A stretch of 64,000 nucleotides of DNA from Pictodentalium vernedei. Taxonomy: Eukaryota; Mollusca; Scaphopoda; Dentaliida; Dentaliidae. The notes below the pieces were generated by a model, which ran no database searches, was not told the DNA's origin, and saw only the letters and a list, made by a program, of their open reading frames with translations. The position numbers and the translations under genes were made by a program. Of the stretch, positions 22,191-33,663 are shown piece by piece (position 1 is the stretch's first letter; each line of letters begins with the position of its first letter). The DNA is taken from the NCBI GenBank assembly GCA_031216915.1, contig CM062294.1, forward strand, positions 34,239,128-34,303,127. The letters run 5' to 3'.

Positions 22191-22957
22191 ATGAGTACCT
22201 CAAGTGTAAACACAGACAATGTGATCTTAGGTGAAGATGAAGGACGGAAGAGAGGAGCAGTTGAAGGGGAAACGCATTCGCCGATGGACAGAAAAAAACT
22301 AAACCGCAGGAGCGTTACGAAAGTGTTTCTCCTCAGTATGATTTTTCTTTTGAGATGTCTGGACGCGAATCAGCCTGTGAACCACCAGCATGGCTCGACG
22401 ACCTTAAGAGTTCGTTCATCAGAGTGCTCACTGACAGTTCTGTGCGTGACGTGCTGAAATCTATTTTCATGGAAGCTGCCCAAGAACAGATTAAAGATCT
22501 GGAGGAGACTGTGCGTGAACTGCGTGCCGAAATCAAAGAAAGGGACACATCAATAGCCCAATTAAGTGACAAGTTATATGATTTGGAACAATATGGACGA
22601 AGGACCAATCTAAGGCTGTCGGGTGTGGCTGAGACCCCTGGTGAAAACACTGATGACATTGTCATTGATATTAGTAGGAAGATTGAAGTTCCGTTGTCAC
22701 TCGATGATATTTCTCGAAGTCACCGTGTTGGTCCGAGGTTTATTGATGGTAAACCCAATAAAGATAGACCCATTATATTTAAGTTGAAAAGTTACCGCAC
22801 CAGGAATAAGCTCTACAGAGCAAGAACTAAACTTAAATATGCTCGACTGGACAACCATCCTCCTCGTGGTGCCAACAGTAGCAGGAATTCTGGTGTTTTC
22901 TTAAATGAGGACTTAACAGGGACAAGAGCTTCGATAGCTCGCCGAGCTCGTAAACTT
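22191..22957 (+). pseudogene. LINE-B ORF1, N-terminal part, frameshifted (unit 1)
   Basis: Encodes the first 256 codons of an RRM-type ORF1 protein: a charged N-terminus, a coiled-coil stretch (KDLEETVRELRAEIKERD, then the LEQYGRR box) and an RNA-binding domain. A run of seven A residues at 22,292-22,298, against eight in unit 2, shifts the frame after about 34 codons, so this copy is broken near its start. It is then interrupted at the 13-bp target AGCTCGTAAACTT (22,945-22,957) by the antisense LINE-B. Confidence 0.85.
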
Positions 22958-23676
22958 AGTTTAAACAGTATTTATTGAAGCATAAGTTAAATGTATACAG
23001 TTCACAATACTTGTTCCAAAAATAAATTATCAAGATACAAAATACAGTAGTATACAAGAAACCAATAAATAGAAGTAGTAAAGATAGTTGATGTGTAGAA
23101 AAGGGATTCGACAGAAAGCTTAAAGCTTATATAAGTCGTCTCCCTAACGCATTAAAAAACTACTCGTTCAGGTGGTATAAATCGGCAAAAGAGCTCACGT
23201 ATCGTTGCTTGAAGGCCGAGGCCCCCATGTTCCCCTTCAATCTACACTAATCTAGACAAAGTTGCTGGAAGCCAATGATATTTAAATACGAGACGAGGGC
23301 CGCCTCGGCCGTCCGGCAACGATACGTGGGATTGTTTAGACTTTAAGTTGAATGGGAAAAGACAAGAAAGTCCCGGAATAAACGATGAAAAAAGGAAGAG
23401 AAGAGAAAGTTCAGAGAAAAGAACAGAACACAATTATTTCCGCCAACTTGAATACAGGATATATTGACTTAAAACTTCATACCGTAATAACTACGCGACT
23501 TGATTCTTACTTTTAGTTCCTTTGATAAGCGTTTTGCATACTAGCCTCAGTGGGGTCGAGCCATAACGCGTGAAGGGTCCTTCCACTCATGATATTGGTC
23601 ATTTGATCCTATGTTACCAGGTGGACAGAACGGAACTCCCGATGAGGCCTGGTGGGACGTAGTATTGAGTTGCATC

Positions 23677-26600
23677 TCAATGAAATCGCTTGCTTGATAG
23701 AATGAAATCGTGGACCACTTCGAAAATAAGGCGATTGTCCTCATTATTCAAGAACTCAGAGCCAAACAAGAGTGTGGATGAGTCTACTTCAAAGGGGAGT
23801 AAATTAATCGTATAGTTACGAGCGTTTGAGAACATTGGACAATGCAGGAGAAAGTGATCAGTAGTTTCGCTCTCGCCACACTGACAAGAGGGGCTGGGTG
23901 ATAAATGATTTTCATATAGGTGAGAGTTAAGACTACTGCAATGCAGTCGCAGTCTGCAGTGATATATTTGAGCCGCGCGAGATTTCGCGTTACTGAAGAA
24001 CTTTGGGGGTCTTTGGTTCCCATCGCTCAGAAAAGTTTTAAAGTTGATCAGTGATGTGTTCTCGCGAACAGGTAAGGGGAGCTTGTTCCACTGATCTGTA
24101 ACGTTTGGGATGAAAGATGACTGATACAATTGGGTTCGGCAAAAGGGAACGCGGTGGTTATGACTCGAGCGAAGACTAAGTGACGAGCTCGTCTCGGAGA
24201 CGAGTGGGGGGACTTTGTTGGAGATATGTGGAGGTAACATGCAATGATACATTTTGAAGAACTGAATTAATTTATGTTTGCGGCGTCTTTATTGTAGGGT
24301 GTCCCATCGTGTTTCCGAATACAGCAAAGATTTACTAGCACTGACTGTTGCTCCCGTGACGATTCGGGCTGCTGCAATTTGGATTTTTTCTAGGTCCGCA
24401 ATATTGGATACAGAGCAATTGTCCCAGACAGTATCCGCATATTCCAGAAGGGGCCTAATAAAGGCAAAGTATATTTTTTCTAGGACACTTCGATCGAGAT
24501 AAAATTTGTGTCTCCTCAGTATGTCTAGGCGAGACCAGGCTTTCGCGCAGATGTGGTCAACGTGGTCGTTCCATGTACATGTGCTATTTAGTATGACCCC
24601 CAGATGTTTATGTTCGGTAACTTCCGATATCTGAGAACTTCCCAGATATAAAGGTGGATGAGAGTTGGGATTGCTTTTGCGTGATATTAGCATACTCTCT
24701 GTTTTGTTGGGATTGAACTCAACCAACCATGTTTTGGCCCAATGCTCAATTGACGCCAGATCATGGTTGATTATGTTTGAGGCTTGCTCTGGGTTCTCAA
24801 TGATTAGATATAAGGAAGTATCATCTGCAAACAGGCGTATACAACTAAGTAAGTCTCTGGTTATATCGTTAATGTATATCAAGAACAGTAAAGGCCCAAG
24901 TATCGACCCCTGGGGAACACCGGCATTGATGGGTCTCCATGAAGATGTCTCCGAGGCTATCACAACTCTCTGCGATCTATCTGCCAGATACGATTTTAAA
25001 AACAACAGTAGATCCCCTGAGACACCAATACTCTCCAGCTTGTAGATAAGACCAGCATGCCATACTTTGTCGAAGGCCTTACTAACATCACAGAAAACTA
25101 CCCTTACTTCTTTGCCTTCATCGAGTGCGCGACAAAATTCATCATATATGTCAGTCAGTTGGAGGACAGTTGAATCTCCAGGTGTAAAACCTGACTGAAA
25201 TTGACTAAGAATATTATTTTCAATCAAAAACTGCCACAAGCGTTTGAAAACACATTTTTCGAATATTTTGCCAACACAGCTGATCAATGATATAGGACGA
25301 TAGTTAGTAACTGAGTTGGAAGGTTGTTTTTTTAGGATAGGGGTGACATTTGCTTTTTTCCAGAGTGCAGGAAAGTATGAATTTTTCAGAAGTATATTAA
25401 ATAAGATTGAGAGTGGTTCGCATAGAGAGGATTTACATTCCTTAAGGAGACGCGGGCTTATTTTATCAGGACCAGACGCCCTGGACACCTTTATCGACTT
25501 CATTGCAGCATATACCTCGCTGCACTGTAGGGTGATACTATCAATACGTTGTGAAGCATGTGGTGGTGGGTCTGGAAGGAAAGCATTCGAATCATCAACT
25601 GTTGAGATAGAACTGAAATATTCGTTGAACACTTCAGCTTTCTCAACACTTGATGAGTACATTTTATTTGAATAGACCAAGGTAGGAAATCCTGTTGCGT
25701 TACTGCTACTGATTAGTGATTTTAGGGTCTTCCACCACAGTGATGCTGGGGTTTCGTTGCTTCTCAATGTGGACTGGACTTTAGAAAGATGCAGGGCTTT
25801 GGCCTTTCTAATAGCCGATATAACTTCATTCCGTTTAAGTTTATATTTATCCCAGGCGTGCAGGTGATTAGTTCGTTTAGCAGTGCGATACAAGCGTTTT
25901 CTCTGTCTTATCAGAAGTCTTATTTCATTATGCATCCATTTCGGTTGGCCCATTCTCGATGTAACTATTTTGTTCGGTATATGTTTGGATGCAGTGTCAA
26001 GTATTTTGTCGGTGAGATTAGAGACTATAGTATCAAGACATGGATTATCAAAGACAGAGTTCCATTCGGTGTTGGAGAGAGCCTGGTTCAATTCTTCATA
26101 ATTGCCCTGAGAATAAAGCCACATCCTTCTCTTAAAAGAGGAAGGGTTAGGTTTTAAGAATTCGACTTCAATTGAGATTGGACAATGGTAGCGAATCATG
26201 TCTGGAATAAGTGGTTCAAGGACCTCGCATGCTTTCACGTTGATTGTGTCGCTGATAGCAAAGAGGTCTAACAATGTAGCTGATGTTTCGGTGAAACAAG
26301 TTGGTTCACTCACAATCTGTTTGAGGTGAAAGTAACTGGTTAATTCAGAAAAGCTACTTTTCGAAGATACCATTTGGTTGTCGTTAAAATCACCTGTGAT
26401 AATTAGGTTACTAATTAACGTGTCTCTGGCTTTTTCGATGGATGCTGATATGGCATCCCATAAGTCTGGAGGACTATTAGGTGGACGGTAAAATACCCCT
26501 AACAGTAAGGACCTGCTCTGTCTTGTAAATATTTCGACCCATAGACACTCTGTATTCGGTGTATCAAGGTCCGGTCTGTGTCGAAATGAGATACCGTCTT

Positions 26601-27215
26601 TAATATAAATGGCAACCCCACCTCCCCTTGACGAGCGATTGTATCTCAATGGTTCATGGAAGCCATGGAGTTGAAGATCGGAAGTTGGATCGCCATTTTG
26701 CAGCCGTGTCTCGGTTAGAGCCAAATTGCAAATGATGCAAATTCACATTGTACAATATCAAGTTTAGGTTTAAGGCTTTGGATGTTAAGATGAACAATTT
26801 TTAGAATATTCCGGTCGTGATCTGAATTAAGAGTGGTTGGACCAGGGTTGGTTTCAATGTCTCCGGACAATAATAAGCTTATGATCACATAGAGGGAAAA
26901 CGAAGTGAACAGGATAGCCGTGGTTACTGCTTTCAACATTGACGTAGCCTTCTGATGATTCGGAGACTTGCAACGGCTTGGTAATGTTTCAGCAGACTTA
27001 TCTAAGAGGGAGGTATCAGTTTCTCTGGATTGCACGAAAAACAGAACAGACATAGCAGTAAAGCTATCGTGCAGGTCAACACCACTGAGACGCAAGAGTA
27101 AGTAAAACAGGATACAAGTAGATATATCTTTTAGCAAGCAATGCTTTAAGCTGCTGGAATAGATTGTAAGCTTGAAATTGCCAATCCTGGCGCGGTATAG
27201 TTCCAGTGCACACAT
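23677..27215 (-). pseudogene. LINE-B ORF2 pseudogene (2A-like / APE / RT), unit 1
   Basis: From an ATG at 27,215 (CALELYRARIG) it runs through a 2A-like GDIETNPGP (26,838-26,864), an APE endonuclease (LNIQSLKPK, ALTETRL, GVFYRPPNS, ITGDFNDN), an RT with FADD (VSKAFDKVWH, NAGVPQGSILGPL, LFADDTSLY) and a C-terminal CQCGESETTDHFLLHC. Two lesions shared with unit 2 kill it: a one-base deletion near 26,725-26,735, just before LALTET, and a GAA-to-TAA stop at 24,289-24,291, about 190 codons from the end. As in the intact copy, the endonuclease SDH motif is replaced by RYH. Confidence 0.9.
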
Positions 27216-28037
27216 TGTAAATGCATTTAGTTTCCGGAACAAACTGAGTTCAAGTTGTATTGAGAAAGAATGATGTAGTGTAGAATATAAGGTGTTGAAA
27301 TATTAGAGTTGATGGTAGAAGATACAAGAGTCAATAAACAAAAAGGAGACGAGGATAAGTAAGTATATACAAAATAACTGTGCTATGTATAGGTATGGGT
27401 TGTAGTTCTGCTTATACAAAGCCAAAGCTTACCCTTGACACGTGGATGATGTTCGTTGTATCAGTTTAAGAGCAATTTGACAATCAGTGAAGGATGGTAC
27501 ACCAGACCCGGTGTACCCACTGCAAAAAAATACTCATTGGACCACTGGTGACTGATGTAATACAAGAAGTGAACTGTTTATGGTAAGTATGTGTTGCGCG
27601 GGATTCATCGGGGATTAAATACCATTAGCACAGAAACGTGTCACAAGTGAAAAGGAGAAACAAATCCTTCCTGCCACGAAAGGTGTCGAAAGTTGGCTGG
27701 AAGGAAGTTCTACGCCTATGTAATAGAATGGTATGGACAATGGCATGGAGAAGGGGGACCAACCCATGTTAAAAGGTTCATCTTGCAACAGATGTCTCAA
27801 AGTGAATAGGGATGAGAACAATAAAAGCATTTACAAGAAGAAAACAAGGGCGTCCCACCTATAGTTGATGAGTCTGACGCAAACCTGCAATTCTCTTGAT
27901 GTGGTTCGAAGAACACTTTCTGTTTTCAATATTTCCCTAATACAGTCAGAAGTCAAAACCTGCAACAGTATTTTCGGGAGAAAAACGGAGGTTTTCCATT
28001 TTGCAACTATAGCACTTGATATTGGTGGATGGAGGTT

Positions 28038-28102
28038 AGTAGACAGAACCAGCAAGGCCAATTACTGGTTCTGTCTTGCTGGTTCTGCTGGTTCTGTCTA
28101 CT
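28038..28102. repeat. Palindrome in the 5' region of the inner LINE-B
   Basis: Perfect 17-nt arms AGTAGACAGAACCAGCA (28,038-28,054) and their complement (28,086-28,102) enclose a 31-nt loop that contains further GGTTCTG repeats. Imperfect pairing extends outward by about 10 bp (GGATGGA). The same structure occurs in unit 2 at 47,068-47,132. Confidence 0.75.
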
Positions 28103-28247
28103 GATTTCCATCCGGCTTTGCAGCTATGACACTGCATGTGGATGGGTGGGGTCTGAGCGGGGGTAATCATAATATTGAAACAACACATTAACATACACAG
28201 TGTACAGACTGTCCTATGTTCAAAAAGAGATAAAAGCTCGTAAACTT

Positions 28248-28421
28248 GTTAGTGAAAGAAAACTCAAGGAGTCTTGGACATTCGATGGTGTGATCTTCGC
28301 CAAGCTTGACAATGGATCCATCCAAAGGATTGTGACAACTCATCAGATAACTGAACTGGAAAAAAAATTCAGACTTCTCATGAATATTGACTTGAATAGA
28401 TCACAAATAGTAAGTTCGTAA
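28248..28421 (+). pseudogene. LINE-B ORF1, C-terminal part (unit 1)
   Basis: Resumes exactly after the right 13-bp target duplication, in the frame left at 22,957, with ERKLKESWTFDGVIFAKL. This is the typical C-terminal domain of RRM-type LINE ORF1 proteins. It ends at a stop at 28,419-28,421; 57 residues lie here. Removing the antisense insertion would give an ORF1 of about 313 residues. Confidence 0.82.
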
Positions 28422-28469
28422 ACTTTTGATTGAATTGATCATGCCATCTCACTGAGAGATTCCCCAAAC

Positions 28470-31400
28470 ATGTGCATGCTGATATGCCCTGTTGCCGTTT
28501 GCCTGAGAGTTTCTTCTATGGGCACTTTCTAACAGACTGCATCAGGTCAAATCCACTATACTTCAAAAACTTTAAAGGAAAAAGGGAAGAGGGGGAAGGG
28601 AAGAAGGAAAAAAAAAAAAAAAATGTTTTTTTTTTTGTTTTTTTTTTCTTCTCTTGTTTGTACACGAACATGCAAACAGTGCCTTTCCTGTGTCCCTTTT
28701 TCATGTCGATGAGCACCGTTAGTGGGCTTCTGTGCGTGCTTTCCAACAAACTGTACCAGGACAAGTACAATTAACCTAATGTTTTCTTCTGTGCGTGCTT
28801 TCCAACAAACTGTACCGGGACAAGTCCAATTAACCTAATGCTTTCCTCTCATGCGTTCATGAACATGTGAACGGAGACTTTTCTGTGTTCCTGGTTCACG
28901 TTGTTGAGCCCTGCTGCAGTTTGTTGGAGAGTTCCTGTGCGTGCTTTCCAACCAACTATACCAGGACAAGTCCAATTAACCTAATGTTTTCTCCTCGTGC
29001 CTTCACGAATACTATAAACAGCGCCTTCCCGGTGTTCATGTTTCACGTTAATAAGCCCTGTTACAGTTTGTTGGAGAATTCCTGTGGGTACTTTCCAACA
29101 AACTGTACCAGGACATGTCCAATTAACCTAATGTTTTCCTCTTACGCGTTCATGAACATGCAGACAGTGACTTTTCTGTGTTACTGGTTCACGTTGTTAA
29201 GCCCTGTCGCGGTTTGTTGGAGAGTTCCTATGGGTACTTGTGGGTTCCTGTGGGTTCTTTCCAACAACCTATAGCACTACAAGTCCAAATTAACCTAATG
29301 TTTACTTCCTTCGAGTACATGAATATTATAAATAGCGCCTTTCCGGTGGTTCTGGTTCACGTTGATGAGCCCTGTTGCAGTTTGTTGGAGAGTTCCTGTG
29401 GGTGCTTTCCAATAAACAGTACCAGGACAAGTCCAATTAACCCGATGTTTTCTTTCTTCTTGTGCGTACATGGACATGTAAACAATGCCTTCCCTGTGGT
29501 TCTGTTTCACGTTGATGAGCCCTGTTGCAGTCTGTTGGAGAGTTCCTGCGGGTGCTTTCCAATAAACTGTACCAGGACAAGCCCAATTAACTTGATGTTT
29601 TCTTTCGTCTTGTGCGTACGTGGACATGTAAACAATGCCTTTCATGTGGTTCTGTTTCACGTTGATGAGCCCTGTTGCAGTCTGTTGTAGAGTTCCTGTG
29701 GGTGCTTTCCATTAAGCTGTACCAGGACAAGTCCAATTAACCCGATGTTTTCTTTCTTCTTCTGCGTACATGGACATGTAAACAATGCCTTTCCTGTGGT
29801 TCTGGTTCACGTTGATAAGGCCTGTTGCAGTCTGTTGGAGAGTTCCTGTGGGTGCTTTCCAATAAACAGTACCAGGAGAAGCCCAATTAACCCGATGTTT
29901 TCTTTCTTCTTGTGCATACATGGACATGCCTTTCATGTGGTTCTGTTTCACGTTGATGAGCCCGGTTGCAGTCAGTTGGAGAGTTCCTGTGGGTGCTTTC
30001 CAATAAACTGTTCCAGGACAAGTCCAAATAACCCGATGTTTTCTTTCTTCTTGTGCGTTTATGGACACGTAAACAATGCCTTTCCTGTGGTTCTGTTTCA
30101 CGTTGATGAGCCCTGTTGCAGTCTGCTGGAGAGTTCCTGTGGGTGCTTTCCAATGAACTGTACAAGGACAAGTCCAATTAACCCGATGTTTTTTTTTCTT
30201 CTTGTACGTACATGGACATGTAAACAATGCCTTTCCTGTGGTTCTGTTTCACGTTGATGAGCCCTGTTGCAGTCTGTTGGAGAGTTCCTGTGGGCGCTTT
30301 CCAATAGACTGTACCAGGACAAGTCCAATTAACCCGATGTTTTAGTTCTTCTTGTGCGTACATGGACTTGTAAACAATGCCTTTCCTGTGGTTCTGTTTC
30401 ACGTTGATGAGCCCTGTTGCAGTCTGTTGGAGAATCCAATTAACCAGATGTTGTTTTTTCTTTTTTTCTTCTTGTGCGTACATGGACATGTAAACAATGC
30501 CTTTCCTGTGGTTCTGGTTCACGTTGATAAGCCCTGTTACAGTTTGTTGGAGAGTTCCTGTGGCTGTTTTCGAATAAACTGTACCAGGACAAGTCCAATT
30601 AACCCGATGTTTTCTTTCTTCTTGTGCGTACATGGACATGTAAACAATGCCTTTCCTGTGTTTCTGTTTCACGTTGATAAGCCCTGTTGCAGTTTGTTGG
30701 AGAGTTCCTGTGGGTGCTTTCGAATAAACTGTACCAGGACACGTCCAATTAACCCGATGTTTTCTTTCTTCCTGTGCGTACATTTACATGAACATGTAAA
30801 CAATACCTTTCCTGTGGTTCTGTTTCACGTTGAAAAGCCCTGTTGCAGTTTGTTGGAGAGTTCCCCTGGGTGCTTTCCGATAAACTGTACCAGGACAAGT
30901 CCAATTAATCCGATGTTTTCTCTCTTCTTGTGCGTGCATGGACAGGTAATCAATGCCTTTCCTGTGTTTCGGGTTCACGTTGATGAGCCCCGTTTCACTT
31001 TGTTCGAGAGTTCCTGTGGGTGCTTCCCAACAGACTGTACCGGGACTAGTTCAACTGATGTGATGTTTTATTTCTTCTTGCGCTTACATGGACATGTAAA
31101 CAGTGTCCTTCCTGTGTTTCTGGTTGACACCGATAAGCCCTGTTTCAGTTTGTTGGAGAGTTCCTGTGGGAGTTTTCCAATAAACTGTACCAGGACAAGT
31201 CCAATCAATCTGATGTTTTCTTTCTTCTTGTGCGTACATGGACAAGTAAACAATGTCTTTCCTGTGTTTCTGGTTCACGTTGATAAACCCCGATGCTGTT
31301 TGTTGGAGAGTTCCTGTGGGTGCTTCCCAGCAAACTGTAACGGGTCAGGTCCAATTAACCTAATGTTGTCTCCTTGCGTCTACATAACGTGTAAAAAATG

Positions 31401-31581
31401 CCTTTTCTGTGTTCCTGGTTCACGTTGGCAACCCCTGTTGCGGTTTGTTGGTGAGTTCCTGTGGGTACTCTCCAAGTCCAACAAACCGTACCAGGTCAAG
31501 TCCAATTAACTAATTGTTTCCGTCATGTGCGTACACTGAACATGTAAACAGTGCTCTCCGTGGGTTCCCACTTCACGCTGA
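28470..31581. repeat. 150-bp satellite array, unit 1
   Basis: About 20 tandem units with a 150-bp period. For example, GTTGATGAGCCCTG recurs at 29,361, 29,511 and 29,661. The first units are diverged, and an A/T-rich patch sits at about 28,609-28,650. The array lies exactly between ORF1 and the place ORF2 occupies in the outer LINE-B. Because 150 is a multiple of three and the unit lacks stops in several frames, long frames run through on both strands (for example 30,352-31,509, 385 codons, with a Cys-rich 50-residue repeat). I treat these as by-products of the period. Unit 1 has one 148-bp unit fewer than unit 2. Confidence 0.9.
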
Positions 31582-31758
31582 TTTACACTAAATTGGATTA
31601 TATCTGACAATAGTTTGGGTTGAATTATTATAGTAAAAGATCTCTTTATTTCAAATGTCATGTAATAAACATAGTAATCAATTTGTTTTGAGCGTTACGG
31701 TAAATAATTCATCTCGAGACGGGACGTGAGTAAATCACGAGGGCGTAGCCCGAGTGAT

Positions 31759-32213
31759 TTACGAATCTGTCAACTTATTTTTAAAGTTCTTTTTAGCCCA
31801 GATCAAGGCACGCGCCGAAGCGCTGTTGAAGTCTATTTTTTCGAGTCCAGGAGGTGGTCGCATAGCCAAAGTTATCTTAGACTTCAACTGGTTTAAATTT
31901 ACCTTATAATGCTCAACTAAAGCATTTAACGTTTGATTGGCCCATCCCACACTATCTGTCGAAAAACAGAAAAAATGTGTGGGGTGGGAAGAGCTGGCTT
32001 TAGAAAGCCACCTAACTCATCTACTTTCTTCTCCAGCTGTTTCGGGAAATCCCGATTTGCCAAATGGTGCTCTAATAGCCCAATGTGGTGCAAACATTGA
32101 AGCACCTGAAACAAAGCCTTGACCAGCCTAGAATAAGCCTGGAACGATTGTTCCTGGCCAGTTCCGGACTGGGCAACTCTCTGCCTCTGATACCTCTGCC
32201 CTTTTCTTGCCAT
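31759..32213 (-). pseudogene. PLE ORF1 N-terminal fragment, inverted, unit 2
   Basis: Begins with an ATG at 32,213 and keeps CAG at codon 6, where unit 1 has a stop. It carries a one-base deletion (near 31,953) that shifts frame after FSVFRQI. Two different lesions in the two units confirm that both inverted pieces are non-functional as genes. Confidence 0.85.
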
Positions 32214-33015
32214 TGTTAAAGAAAGTAGTTGAATTAAGTATAAATAAAATATAAAAGTGATGAAATAAATAAAACTGGAAAATTAGATATCACCTATTAA
32301 AGAAGATACCTGGATTGGTTGCAGTCTTCAGCAAAGGTAGAAAATAATCCGTCTGTCTCGACGCGTTTCGCTTGGTTTGGCTTTTTCAAAGAGACTTTGA
32401 GGAAAATGATTCCAACTTTGGGAGGGCATGCATGGTATATATCCATATGTGGGCTGGGGGTGTTTTTCACAGCTCAGTACATAATTAAACTCGGTAACAA
32501 GCTGACAAATGTCACTCATCTAATTAATTCTTTTCAATCTGAGATGTCCCAAGTTTGTTTTTCACAACTCAGTTTGTGTCGTCCAAACAAATTAGATGAA
32601 GCCCTATTGATTGGCTTCCATTGAATTTTAATCAGTCAGTGAGTGGTTTGCTTTACTGACCCCATGAAGCCCTATTGGTTGGCTTTGATTTAAGTAAAAC
32701 CAATTGGGAGCGGTTTGCTTTACTGGCTTCAGAAGTATGTGAAAATAATATGAAAAAATGGTTTGATAAAATATATTGAGACTAAAGAAATAAATGAAAA
32801 AATAACGCCAAAGATCATGATGCCTCACGAATGTTATCAGTTGGAACGAATATCCCCCGACGGAGGTTTATGACGGAAAATATTTTACACCACGTAGAAA
32901 TTGTGTGTTTTACCTTCTGAACCTCTACATTGTGTGAAAGGTATGAAAAATTAAAAATAAAAATAAAAATAATAATTTAAATAAATGAATCAACCAAATA
33001 AATAAATAAATAAAT
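31765..33015 (-). mobile_element. Inverted 5' piece of a PLE, unit 2
   Basis: Uninterrupted version of 14,101-16,180: the promoter-like region plus the first ~160 codons of ORF1, inverted relative to the forward PLE that starts at 33,631. The uninterrupted CCAACTTTGGGAGG site (around 32,412) shows the state before the 819-bp insertion. Confidence 0.85.
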
Positions 33016-33630
<615 letters not shown>

Positions 33631-33663
33631 CGCGAAGTTTGATGTTGCTCAGGATTTAATCCA

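Larger units (their letters stand above)
22958..28234 (-). mobile_element. Inner antisense LINE-B copy, unit 1 (5,277 bp)
   Basis: Flanked by identical 13-bp target duplications AGCTCGTAAACTT (22,945-22,957 and 28,235-28,247). The element's 3' end reads AATAAATACTGTTTAAAC, without a poly(A) or microsatellite tail. It contains a full ORF2 and ~1 kb upstream of it, but no ORF1, so it is 5'-truncated or of rearranged 5' structure. It belongs to a subfamily recognisably different from the outer LINE-B. Confidence 0.88.
21619..31581 (+). mobile_element. Outer LINE-B, 5' part, unit 1 (cut at the duplication junction)
   Basis: Same insertion as at 40,648-62,230: 5' UTR (21,619-22,190), ORF1 split by an antisense LINE-B (22,958-28,234), ORF1 end (28,248-28,421), then the 150-bp satellite. 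The copy stops inside the satellite at 31,581 because the duplication junction falls there, so ORF2 and the 3' UTR are absent from this unit. The 5' junction carries a second partial copy of the target flank (ACATTTAAAGGTA), a common irregularity at LINE 5' ends. Confidence 0.85.

Noticed and set aside
29178..31509. Long Cys-rich reading frames in the satellite (and at 48,208-50,687, plus minus-strand ones) as a repeat-protein gene
   Set aside because: The repeat period is 150 bp (3n) and both strands are open at once; no start context, domain or splice structure. The frames follow from the satellite period.
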